Shown: piece by piece, positions 47,592-55,109 of the stretch
Position numbering within the stretch: position 1 is the first letter of the stretch
How the letters are laid out: each line of letters opens with the position of its first letter
Source: Curtobacterium sp. VKM Ac-2922
GTDB taxonomy: Bacteria; Actinomycetota; Actinomycetes; Actinomycetales; Microbacteriaceae
DNA: 64,000 bases
Reading direction: 5' to 3'
Assembly: GCF_022815645.1 (NCBI RefSeq)
Contig: NZ_JALGRO010000005.1
Span: 124,001 to 188,000, forward strand
Program-made: the position numbers and the translations under genes
The notes under the pieces: generated by a model
The model's input: the letters and a program-made list of their open reading frames with translations, nothing else
The model's database searches: none
What the model was told of the DNA's origin: nothing

Positions 47592-48182
47592 CTACTCCTT
47601 GACGAGCACGACCTGGTCGAGGGGGATGCGGGTGCGCGGGGCGACCTCACGCTCGGCGGCCTTGTCGTCGAGCTGGTCCGGGTGCGCGACGGTGCCGATC
47701 GCCGTGACCGTGTACGGCAGGAACCGCTCGGGCAGGTCGAACGCGGCCCGCAGGCCCTCGGCGTCGATGCCGGCCATCTGGTGCACGTGCAGGTCCTCGG
47801 CGTGTGCCTGGACCGTCAGCGCCGCCAGCGACTGCCCCAGGTCGTACTGGGCGAACGGACGCTCGTCGCCGTCCTCGCTCACCGTCTCGAGGACACCGAC
47901 CACGAGCGCGCTGGCACGGAAGGCCCACGCGGCGTTGAAGCCGAGCAGGTTGTCGTTGATCTTCCGGAACGTGTCGGTGCCACGACGGCCGGCGATGAAA
48001 CGGCGCGGCTGCAGGTTCATGGCGGACGGTGCCCAGCGGGCGGCCTCGAGCACGGCGTCGAGCTGCGCATCGGACATCGTCGCCGACTCGTCGAACGAGC
48101 GCGGGCTCCAGCGCTCGTCGAGCAGGGGGACGAGTGGCTGGCTCGCATCGGTCGAACGGGTGAGGGTCGTCACGGAGGTCAT
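47592..48182 (-). CDS. Nitroreductase-family FMN protein
   Basis: 196 residues. RWSPRSFDESATMSDAQLDAVLEAARWAPSAMNLQPRRFIA is the standard start of nitroreductase-family oxidoreductases, with the R-S-R FMN-binding pattern and PSAMNLQP. DLGQSLAALTVQAHAEDLHVHQMAGID gives the second cofactor region. It uses NAD(P)H to reduce nitro compounds, quinones or similar; natural substrate unknown. Start ATG 48182. Divergent from the AEC transporter gene. Confidence 0.9.
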   Translation of the reverse strand: MTSVTTLTRSTDASQPLVPLLDERWSPRSFDESATMSDAQLDAVLEAARWAPSAMNLQPRRFIAGRRGTDTFRKINDNLLGFNAAWAFRASALVVGVLETVSEDGDERPFAQYDLGQSLAALTVQAHAEDLHVHQMAGIDAEGLRAAFDLPERFLPYTVTAIGTVAHPDQLDDKAAEREVAPRTRIPLDQVVLVKE

Positions 48183-48276
48183 GCTGCCTGGAACGATGCC
48201 GACCGCGCACGTATTTCCGAGCTGAACGACGTCACATGTCGCGCCAGTACCGAACGTGCCTGCCAGGATGGAGGGG

Positions 48277-49200
48277 ATGGGTGGCGTTCTGATCGGCTTC
48301 GCGATCATCGGCGCGATCATCGCGGCCGGGTACGGCGTCGGCCGCGCCGGACTGCTCGGCCCGCACGCCCAGTTCGTGATGAGCCGGCTGGCGTTCTTCG
48401 TGCTGATGCCGTGCCTGCTGTTCCACACCATCGCCACCGCGGACATCGCGTCGCTGGTGTCGCCGATGCTCTGGGTGTCGCTGCTGAGCGCGGCCGTGGT
48501 CGCGCTGGGCACCGCTGCCGTGTTCCGCCTGGTGCTGCGGCGCTCGGTGACCGTCACGACCGTGGGGGCGCTCGCGGCGAGCTACGTCAACGCGAACAAC
48601 ATCGGGCTGCCCGTCGCCGTGTACGTGCTCGGCCAGGCCACCGCGGTGGTGCCGGTGATCCTGCTGCAGCTGGTCGTGATGGCGCCGATCGCGCTGACGA
48701 TCCTGGACGCCGCCACCGCTTCCGGAGGCGGGTGGAAGCGCCGGGTGCTCGGTCCGGTGACCAACCCGCTCATCATCGCGTCGTTGCTCGGGTTGCTGTG
48801 CTCGGCGTTCCGGATCACGCTGCCCGACCCGGTGCTGCAGCCCTTCGCCCTGGTCGGGGCTGCCGCCGTGCCGATCGTGCTGCTGTCGTTCGGCATGAGC
48901 CTGCACGGTGCCGCACCGCTGCGGGACCCGTCGATCCGCACGGACGTCATCGTCGCGTCGTCGATCAAGCTCGTGGTGATGCCGGCCGTGGCGTTCGTGC
49001 TCGCCCGGTTCGTGTTCGGCCTCGGCGACCAGCAGGTGTTCGTGCTCACGACGCTCGGCGCGTTGCCGGCGGCGCAGAACGTCTTCAACTACGCCCAGCG
49101 CTACGGTGCCGCGGTGCCGGTGGCGCGCGACGTGGTGCTCATCTCGACGCTCGGGGCCGTGCCGGTGCTGGTCGCGATCGCGGCGCTGTTGCACCCGTAG
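48277..49200 (+). CDS. AEC-family transporter (auxin efflux carrier-like)
   Basis: 307 residues with about ten membrane helices. Sequence: GGVLIGFAIIGAIIAAGYGVGRAGLLG ... FFVLMPCLLFHTIA ... ASYVNANNIGLPVAVYVLG (conserved N-x-G-LP crossover motif) ... VLLSFGMSLHG ... LGALPAAQNVFNYA. AEC proteins export or import small carboxylates and related compounds. Start ATG 48277 has GGATGGAGGGG upstream, better than the ATG at 48256. Followed by a repeat-rich intergenic region. Confidence 0.9.
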   Translation: MGGVLIGFAIIGAIIAAGYGVGRAGLLGPHAQFVMSRLAFFVLMPCLLFHTIATADIASLVSPMLWVSLLSAAVVALGTAAVFRLVLRRSVTVTTVGALAASYVNANNIGLPVAVYVLGQATAVVPVILLQLVVMAPIALTILDAATASGGGWKRRVLGPVTNPLIIASLLGLLCSAFRITLPDPVLQPFALVGAAAVPIVLLSFGMSLHGAAPLRDPSIRTDVIVASSIKLVVMPAVAFVLARFVFGLGDQQVFVLTTLGALPAAQNVFNYAQRYGAAVPVARDVVLISTLGAVPVLVAIAALLHP

Positions 49201-49286
49201 GCCGCGCGGCGCTTGGCGGGGGCGCGGGGCGTGGTGCTCGGCGCAGGTCCGGTGGCGTTGGCCGCGGGTCCGGTGGCGCCCCGAGT

Positions 49287-49396
49287 GGTCACGACACCCC
49301 GGGTGCGGGGCGTCGAGTGGTCGGAGGTCGTCGGGTGGCGGCGCCGCAGGCGACGTCCTGTGACCGGTCGGGGGAGGTGAGCGGGGTGTTGTGACC
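49287..49396. repeat. 110-bp TIR element, copy 2
   Basis: Bounded by GGTCACGACACCCCG and CGGGGTGTTGTGACC. Differs from copy 3 (49514) at only about four positions across 110 bp. Lies between convergent AEC transporter and xthA genes, left of a hairpin. Confidence 0.9.
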
Positions 49397-49426
49397 GGTG
49401 GGCGGGGGGGTGTGGGCCGGCCACGG

Positions 49427-49472
49427 CCGGACTGGAGGCTCGGGAGCTGCCCGTCGCGAGCCTCCCGTCCGG
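49427..49472. terminator. Hairpin between two TIR elements
   Basis: CCGGACTGGAGGCTCG pairs with CGAGCCTCCCGTCCGG (one mismatch, 14-nt loop). It has the GGAGGC/GCCTCC terminator core and sits midway between copies 2 and 3. Confidence 0.75.
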
Positions 49473-49513
49473 TGGGTCTGCGGCTGGCCGCGGGGTCCGG
49501 TGCCACCCCGAGT

Positions 49514-49623
49514 GGTCGCGACACCCCGGGTGCGGGGCGCCGAGTGGTCGGAGGTCGTCGGGTGGCGGCGCCGCAGGCGACGTTCTGTGACCGGTCGGCG
49601 GAGGTGAGCGGGGTGTTGTGACC
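49514..49623. repeat. 110-bp TIR element, copy 3
   Basis: Bounded by GGTCGCGACACCCCG and CGGGGTGTTGTGACC, same orientation as copy 2 and nearly identical to it. Confidence 0.9.
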
Positions 49624-49650
49624 GGCCAGGGAGGGCGTCGGGTCGACGGG

Positions 49651-49687
49651 GCGACCGGTCGGCGGAGGTGAGCGGGGTGTTGTGACC
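49651..49687. repeat. Solo right end of TIR element
   Basis: GACCGGTCGGCGGAGGTGAG followed by CGGGGTGTTGTGACC duplicates the last 36 bp of copy 3 without the rest of the element, evidence of partial duplication or decay. Confidence 0.8.
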
Positions 49688-49729
49688 GGTCGGCGGGTGG
49701 GGCGCGCCGGGCGGGATGCCTCGCCGGGG

Positions 49730-50566
49730 TCAGAAGATCATCGGGCGGTCGTCGTCGAGCGAGGTCTCGAGGTCGAGGTCGACGACGACGGGGACGTGGT
49801 CGCTCGGGGCGTCGCCCTTGCGCTCGTCGCGGTGGATGGACGCGCCCGTCACCACGTCCGCGAAGCCCTGCGAGCCCATCACGAAGTCGATGCGCATGCC
49901 CTCGTTGCGGGGGAAGCGCAGCGACTTGTAGTCCCAGTAGGTGTAGCCGGAGGGGACGAGAGGCCGGACGACGTCCTGCAGGCCGCGCTCCTCGAACGTG
50001 CGGAAGGCCGCGCGCTCCGGCTCACTGACGTGGGTGGCGCCCTCGAAGACCCGCACGTCCCAGACGTCCTGGTCGAGCGGTGCCACGTTCCAGTCGCCCA
50101 TCAGCGCGAGCTTCAGCGACGGGTCGGCCTCGAGCCACTCGGTGGTGCGGTCAGCCAGCTGCGCGAGCCAGTCGAGCTTGTACGTGTAGTGCGGGTCGCC
50201 GAGCTCGCGGCCGTTCGGCACGTACAGGCTCCAGAGTCGGACGCCGTCGACGGTGACTCCGATCGCGCGGGCCTCGACCGGCAGGTCCGGGCCCTCGTGG
50301 CCCTTGAGGAACCCGGGCTGGCCGGGGAAGTCACGGGTGACGTCGTCCATCGGCAGCCGGCTGGCGAAGGCGACACCGTTCCACTGGTTGAGTCCGTGCA
50401 CCTCGACGTGGTACCCGGCGGCCTCGAAGGCCTCGACGGGGAACTGCTCGGGCTTGCACTTGATCTCCTGCATGCCGAGGACGTCGACGTCCTGCCGGAC
50501 GAGCCAGTCGACGATCCTGCCGACTCGGGTGCGGACGGAGTTCACGTTCCAGGTCGCGACGCGCAT
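49730..50566 (-). CDS. xthA: Exodeoxyribonuclease III
   Basis: 278 residues. RVATWNVNSVRTRVGRIVDWLVRQDVDVLGMQEIKC holds the first metal-binding Glu; LYVPNGRELGDPHYTYKLDW, LMGDWNVAPLDQDVWD (catalytic Asp/Asn) and the final APSDHVPVVVDLDL with Asp-His complete the endonuclease/exonuclease/phosphatase pattern. It is an AP endonuclease and 3'-5' exonuclease in base-excision repair. Start ATG 50566 is the conserved MRVATWN start. Single gene. Confidence 0.95.
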   Translation of the reverse strand: MRVATWNVNSVRTRVGRIVDWLVRQDVDVLGMQEIKCKPEQFPVEAFEAAGYHVEVHGLNQWNGVAFASRLPMDDVTRDFPGQPGFLKGHEGPDLPVEARAIGVTVDGVRLWSLYVPNGRELGDPHYTYKLDWLAQLADRTTEWLEADPSLKLALMGDWNVAPLDQDVWDVRVFEGATHVSEPERAAFRTFEERGLQDVVRPLVPSGYTYWDYKSLRFPRNEGMRIDFVMGSQGFADVVTGASIHRDERKGDAPSDHVPVVVDLDLETSLDDDRPMIF

Positions 50567-50663
50567 GGGATCGAACCTACTGGGCGTGACCTGCGGGCCG
50601 CAGCGCCGCGGGGCGCGCGGCGCGTGCCGGGTGCGGGCCGGGCGTCTGGTGTTGGCTGGTCGT

Positions 50664-51464
50664 GTGACGTCGAAGAACGGGATCCCCGCCGCAGACGAGG
50701 CCGTCGAGGTCCCCGGTCCGATCGCCCGTCTCGCCGCCGGGCGTCCGCTGGTGCCGGTGTGGGTGAACGAGATCGGCGGGAAGACCTTCCGCGTCGGGGG
50801 CGACGGCGGCGCCGACACCGCCGACGAGTACCTGAAGTGGGTCCCGCGTCCCTACACGGTCTGGGTCACCGCCGAGGCCGAACGGCTGCACTGGGCGGGG
50901 CACTGGCTGCGTGTGCCCGAGGTGCTGGACCACGGCACGGACGACGACGGGGCGTGGCTGCGCACCCGCGCCGTGCCCGGGTGGAGTGCGGTCGACCCGC
51001 GGTGGCGCGAGGACCCCCGCACAGCGGTCGTGGCGATCGCCGAGGGGCTCCGGGCGATGCACGACCGGCTGCCGGTGGCGGAGTGCCCGTTCGACTGGTC
51101 GGCGTCGATGCGGCTCGACCGGGCCCGTGCCGCCGGGGTCGACGTCGAGCGCATCGGACCCGCGCCCGAGCCCGACCTGCTGGTCGTGTGCCACGGGGAC
51201 GCCTGTTCGCCGAACACCCTGCTCGGTGACGACGGCCGCTGGATCGGGCACGTCGACCTGGGGTCGCTCGGGGTCGCGGACCGCTGGGCGGACATCGCCG
51301 TGGCGACGATGGCGCTCGGCTGGAACTACGGGCCGGGGTGGGACGAGGAGTTCCACCAGGCGTACGGCGTCCCGGTGGACCCGGAGCGGACGGCCTGGTA
51401 CCGGGCGATGTGGGACTGCAGCGTCGATGAGCGCGACGCGACGGAGACCGACGCAGCTGGCTAG
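50664..51464 (+). CDS. Aminoglycoside phosphotransferase-like kinase (APH family)
   Basis: 266 residues. The C-terminal kinase lobe has LVVCHGDACSPNTLLGDDGRWIGHVDLGSLGVADRWADIA: the catalytic HGDxxxxN loop and the metal-binding D-L-G motif, in the form typical of APH(3')-type enzymes. The N-lobe carries KTFRVGGDG and YLKWVPR (ATP-binding Lys). It could phosphorylate aminoglycosides or another hydroxylated metabolite; chromosomal location without mobile genes suggests an intrinsic enzyme. GTG start at 50664. Its TAG stop overlaps the TAG stop of the convergent M23 gene through the palindrome CTAG. Confidence 0.82.
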   Translation: MTSKNGIPAADEAVEVPGPIARLAAGRPLVPVWVNEIGGKTFRVGGDGGADTADEYLKWVPRPYTVWVTAEAERLHWAGHWLRVPEVLDHGTDDDGAWLRTRAVPGWSAVDPRWREDPRTAVVAIAEGLRAMHDRLPVAECPFDWSASMRLDRARAAGVDVERIGPAPEPDLLVVCHGDACSPNTLLGDDGRWIGHVDLGSLGVADRWADIAVATMALGWNYGPGWDEEFHQAYGVPVDPERTAWYRAMWDCSVDERDATETDAAG

Positions 51465-52801
51465 AAACCGACCCCGCGCGCAGCCATGAACGACACCGGG
51501 TTGGTGGTGCCGCCGCCCACGTGGGTCTCGTAGTGCAGGTGGCATCCGGTCGAGTTGCCGGTCGACCCGACGAGCGCGACCAGGGTGCCCGCAGCGACCC
51601 GCTGGCCCGTGGCGACCCGGAAGCCACCGCTGACGATGTGGCCGTACGCGCTCTTGACCCCACCGCCGTGGTCGATCCGCACGTAGTTGCCGTACCCGCC
51701 GTACCAGCCGACGTACTCCACCGTGCCTGCGGCCGCCGCGACGATGGCCGTGGAGCAGCCGCTGCCCAGGTCGATGCCGTCGTGGAAGGTGACCGCGCCG
51801 GTGATCGGGTGCACGCGTGAGCCGTAGCCGCTGGTGATGTACCCGCCGGCGGGACGGACCCACCCGGACCCGGAACCGGACCCGACTGCGCCGCCGCCCG
51901 AGCTGCTGCTCCCGCCGCCGCCGCCGGAGCTCGCCGCTGCTGCGCGCGCGGCCGCCGCGGCCGCCGCAGCGCGGGCCCGTTCTTCGGCTGCCTTGCGCTC
52001 CGCTTCACCCTTGGCGAACTCGGCCTCGGTCCGGACACGACCGGACTTGAGCGTCGCGAGCTGTGCCTCGAGCCGCGCCTTGTTGTCCTGCTGTTCGTCG
52101 TACGCCGCCTGGGCGCGGTCGGACGCCGCCTGCGCCTCGGCCATGCGTTCTTCGGCGTCGGCAGCGAGTTCGGCGAGCTCGGTGGCGGCACGGTCGGCCT
52201 GGCCGGACAGGGCACGGGCGACGGCGGCATCGGCGCTGGCGACGGCTTCGACGCGTTCCGCCTGTTCGGACAGCTTGCTCAGCGCACCGAGGTCGTACAG
52301 CAGGTCACGCGAGTCGTCACCGCCGGTGAGCACGCTCGAGGTGACGTCGGCACCACCCGAGCGGGACATCTGCGCCGCGAACTGCCCGGCCTGGGCGGCG
52401 CTCTGGGCGGCGGTCTCGGCGTGCGCTTCGGCTTCGGTGCGGAGCCGCTGTTCCTTCTCGGCAGCGCGCTGCGACTTGCGCTGGGCCTCGGCGTACTCGT
52501 TGCCGCGGGTCTCGGCTTCGGCGACCGCGGCGTCGGCCTTGCTCGACAGGTCGCCGATCAGGGTCTCGATGCCGGAGATCTGCTCGTTCTTCTGTGATTC
52601 CTGCCCGCGGGCGGCCAGGACGTCGTCCCACGAGGGGTAGGTGGCTGCCTGGGCAGGCGGGGCGTCGAGCACGAGCGCGCCGGCGAGTCCGACGAGCGAG
52701 AACCCGGCGACGGCGAAACGGACCGCACGGCGCGCGGACACGCGGATGCGCCGGGGCGCGCGGACACGCTGGGGCTGGTGGGGCGCGGCAGGACGAGACA
52801 T
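51461..52801 (-). CDS. Secreted M23 peptidase with coiled-coil domain
   Basis: 446 residues. Arg-rich n-region and signal peptide (SARRAVRFAVAGFSLVGLAGALVLDAPPAQA, cleavage near residue 52). A long Ala/Glu-rich coiled coil (about 70-300) and Gly/Ser linker lead to a LytM/M23 domain. Zinc ligands are visible in TFHDGIDLG (His, Asp) and GCHLHYE (HLH). It probably cuts peptidoglycan cross-links during division or remodelling, the coiled coil acting as regulator as in EnvC/RipC-like proteins. I chose ATG 52801, as frames further upstream lack coding character. Confidence 0.92.
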   Translation of the reverse strand: MSRPAAPHQPQRVRAPRRIRVSARRAVRFAVAGFSLVGLAGALVLDAPPAQAATYPSWDDVLAARGQESQKNEQISGIETLIGDLSSKADAAVAEAETRGNEYAEAQRKSQRAAEKEQRLRTEAEAHAETAAQSAAQAGQFAAQMSRSGGADVTSSVLTGGDDSRDLLYDLGALSKLSEQAERVEAVASADAAVARALSGQADRAATELAELAADAEERMAEAQAASDRAQAAYDEQQDNKARLEAQLATLKSGRVRTEAEFAKGEAERKAAEERARAAAAAAAARAAAASSGGGGGSSSSGGGAVGSGSGSGWVRPAGGYITSGYGSRVHPITGAVTFHDGIDLGSGCSTAIVAAAAGTVEYVGWYGGYGNYVRIDHGGGVKSAYGHIVSGGFRVATGQRVAAGTLVALVGSTGNSTGCHLHYETHVGGGTTNPVSFMAARGVGF

Positions 52802-52868
52802 CGGGAGCGAGCCTATACATCCACACAGGGTCACCGCGACGCCGACGCACCACCTGTGGAGAACTCGC

Positions 52869-54482
52869 TCAGAACCCCCGGTCGCGCCGGACCTGGGCGG
52901 CGCTGTCCACGACGCGGTCGCGCAGGGTCGCCGAACCGGCCGTGCCGGCGTAGTCCCAGATGTCGAACCCGGTGCAGTGGGTGACCGACACGGGGGCGCC
53001 GAGCTGGTCCTCGACCGAGGTCGGCCACACGTCCCCGGAGCCGACCAGGACGAACGTCGGGTCGGCGTTCCGGTAGGAGCCCAGGTCGACCAGCCACGGG
53101 TACACCTGGAACGAGTCACGGACCTGCAGCATGCGGACGTTCTGTGATGCGTAGGTTGCGAGCGGCCGGACGGTCCAGAACTGGCCGACGCCCACGACCG
53201 GCTTGCCGTCCGCCCACCGGTCCAGGCACGCCGCGGGGGCGTACGACGCGGTGCGCACGGTGCGCAGGGTGCTCGGCGTGACGGCGATGCCCGCGGCCAG
53301 CACGACGGCCGTACCGATCGCCAGCCCGACCCGGATGCCGCGCGAGGGTCGGTACACGCGGGTCTGCCGCACGGCGACCCGGACCAGCTCGCACACGGCG
53401 ATCAGGGCCAGCAGGGGCGCGACCACGACCGGTTCCAGGTACCGCGGCGTCTCCGACCCGGCGGCGACGACCCCGAGGGACACCGCCACGACGGTGACGA
53501 CGGGCAGCGCCGAGGCGACGAGCACCGTCCGCGATGCCCGCACACGCCACGCCCACACCGTCCCGCCGACTGCGAGCAGCACCCCGATCAGCATGAGCGC
53601 GAGCCCGACGTCACCGATGAGCGTTCCGGAGCGGACGTCGGTGAGCGACGCGAAGAAGCCGAGGGTCGAGATCGCTTGGTCCGGGTGCACGTAGGTCGAC
53701 GGGTCGAGCGAGACGAACGGCCGGAGCGGGATCCGCACCAGGTACCCGACGACCGCACCGGCGACCACCGTGCCGGACACCAGCAGTGCCGGTCGCCACG
53801 GCACCCGCTGCGCCAGGGCGAGGACGAGGAGCGTGACGACCACCGGGGCGCCGGACCACGGCACGTAGAGCGGGTTCGACGCGGTCGTGGCCGCCGCGAC
53901 CAGGCCGAGGACGACGAGCACGGGGACCGATGCGCGGCCCGTGCGCACCGCGCGGAGCACGAGCACGGCGGTCGCCAGCAGCGCCAGCACGACGCCGTAG
54001 TAGTAGGTCGTGGTGAGGAGCAGGGACGCGAGCTCGAGCGACGTCGCCGAGGCGCTCGACTCTGTGAGCACCAGCAGCGTCAGGAACGCGAACGCGATGC
54101 CCGACACCGCGATCCGCGCCGGTCGTCCGGCGGCGGGCATGAGCTCGTTCGCCGCGGCCCGCAGCAGCGCGTACACGCCGAGCAGCACCAGCACCCCGTT
54201 GAGCGCCAGGGCCTGCTGTGGCGTCGCGGTCACGAGCGAGCAGAGCAGGTACACCGGCAGCTCGGGGAAGAAGAACAGCGCGGGGGACATGGCCCACTCG
54301 AACGGGTCGCCCGCCTGCATCGACCGCACGACCAGGGGGAGCAGGACCGAGTCGCCGTCGTACCAGAGCAACGACACCCGCGCCGAGGCGATCACGTGCC
54401 GCAGGGCGACGACCGTCAGCGCCAGTGCCACGACCGCGCCGACGGCCTCGTGCCCGAGGGCACGGAGACGGGCGGAACGCAT
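52869..54482 (-). CDS. Polytopic membrane protein, GT-C glycosyltransferase-like
   Basis: 537 residues, about 11-12 membrane segments followed by a C-terminal extracytoplasmic domain of about 110 residues with two Cys (AACLDRW, THCTGFD). The first loop (LWYDGDSVLLPLVVRSMQAGDPFEWAMSPALFFFPELP) has acidic residues where GT-C enzymes keep their catalytic Asp. The fold and layout suggest a lipid-linked sugar transferase for the envelope, but no family motif is definite. ATG 54482. It is divergent from pyrE and may share the intergenic region. Confidence 0.72.
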   Translation of the reverse strand: MRSARLRALGHEAVGAVVALALTVVALRHVIASARVSLLWYDGDSVLLPLVVRSMQAGDPFEWAMSPALFFFPELPVYLLCSLVTATPQQALALNGVLVLLGVYALLRAAANELMPAAGRPARIAVSGIAFAFLTLLVLTESSASATSLELASLLLTTTYYYGVVLALLATAVLVLRAVRTGRASVPVLVVLGLVAAATTASNPLYVPWSGAPVVVTLLVLALAQRVPWRPALLVSGTVVAGAVVGYLVRIPLRPFVSLDPSTYVHPDQAISTLGFFASLTDVRSGTLIGDVGLALMLIGVLLAVGGTVWAWRVRASRTVLVASALPVVTVVAVSLGVVAAGSETPRYLEPVVVAPLLALIAVCELVRVAVRQTRVYRPSRGIRVGLAIGTAVVLAAGIAVTPSTLRTVRTASYAPAACLDRWADGKPVVGVGQFWTVRPLATYASQNVRMLQVRDSFQVYPWLVDLGSYRNADPTFVLVGSGDVWPTSVEDQLGAPVSVTHCTGFDIWDYAGTAGSATLRDRVVDSAAQVRRDRGF

Positions 54483-54543
54483 GCAGGGAGCGTACCCACG
54501 GCCCCTCCGACCTGGCCGATGAGCGCGTCCTGGCGGGAACGGC

Positions 54544-54549
54544 TACCCT
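54544..54549 (+). promoter_or_regulatory. -10 box of pyrE, near-leaderless
   Basis: TACCCT lies 8 nt before the GTG start at 54558, with no Shine-Dalgarno sequence. Predicts a leaderless or nearly leaderless pyrE transcript. Confidence 0.55.
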
Positions 54550-54557
54550 TGTGCGCT

Positions 54558-55109
54558 GTGACGGACGCGCGCCAGCAGTTGATCGACCACATCACGGCCG
54601 AGGCCGTGTTCCACGGTGACTTCACGCTCACCAGCGGCAAGAAGGCGACGTACTACATCGACCTCCGCAAGGTGAGCCTCGACCACCGCGTGGCACCGCT
54701 GATCGGACAGGTCATGACGGAGCTCGTCGACCAGGTCCCCGACGTCGTGGCCGTCGGCGGCCTGACGATGGGTGCCGACCCGATCGCCAGCGCCGTCCTG
54801 CACCAGTCCGCCGCCCAGGGCAAGGCGTACGACGCGTTCGTCGTCCGCAAGGAACCCAAGGACCACGGCCGCGGCAAGCAGGTCGAGGGCCCGGACCTGC
54901 GCGGCAAGCGCGTCGTCGTCCTCGAGGACACGTCGACCACCGGTGGTTCCCCGCTCAAGGCCGCAGAAGCGCTCGAGCGCGAGGGCGCGATCGTCGCAGC
55001 CGTCGCCGTCGTGGTCGACCGCGACACCGGCGCCAAGGAGAAGATCGAGGCTGCCGGGTACCCGTACTTCGCGGCCATCGGGTTGGCTGATCTGGGGCTG
55101 TCCGCGTGA
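54558..55109 (+). CDS. pyrE: Orotate phosphoribosyltransferase
   Basis: 183 residues, short actinobacterial form. FTLTSGKKATYYIDLRKVSLDH at the start and the PRPP-binding loop GKRVVVLEDTSTTGGSPLKAAEALEREGA are diagnostic, with VVGGLTMGADPIASAV and FVVRKEPKDHGRGKQVEG (catalytic loop Lys/His) between. It makes OMP from orotate and PRPP in pyrimidine synthesis. GTG at 54558. The next gene begins at 55106 with GTGA overlap. No other pyr gene is in the window. Confidence 0.95.
   Translation: MTDARQQLIDHITAEAVFHGDFTLTSGKKATYYIDLRKVSLDHRVAPLIGQVMTELVDQVPDVVAVGGLTMGADPIASAVLHQSAAQGKAYDAFVVRKEPKDHGRGKQVEGPDLRGKRVVVLEDTSTTGGSPLKAAEALEREGAIVAAVAVVVDRDTGAKEKIEAAGYPYFAAIGLADLGLSA

Noticed and set aside
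52802-53119. N-terminal extension of the M23 peptidase
   Set aside because: Sequence upstream of 52801 belongs to the convergent-strand membrane protein gene end and intergenic DNA; the signal peptide begins at the chosen start.
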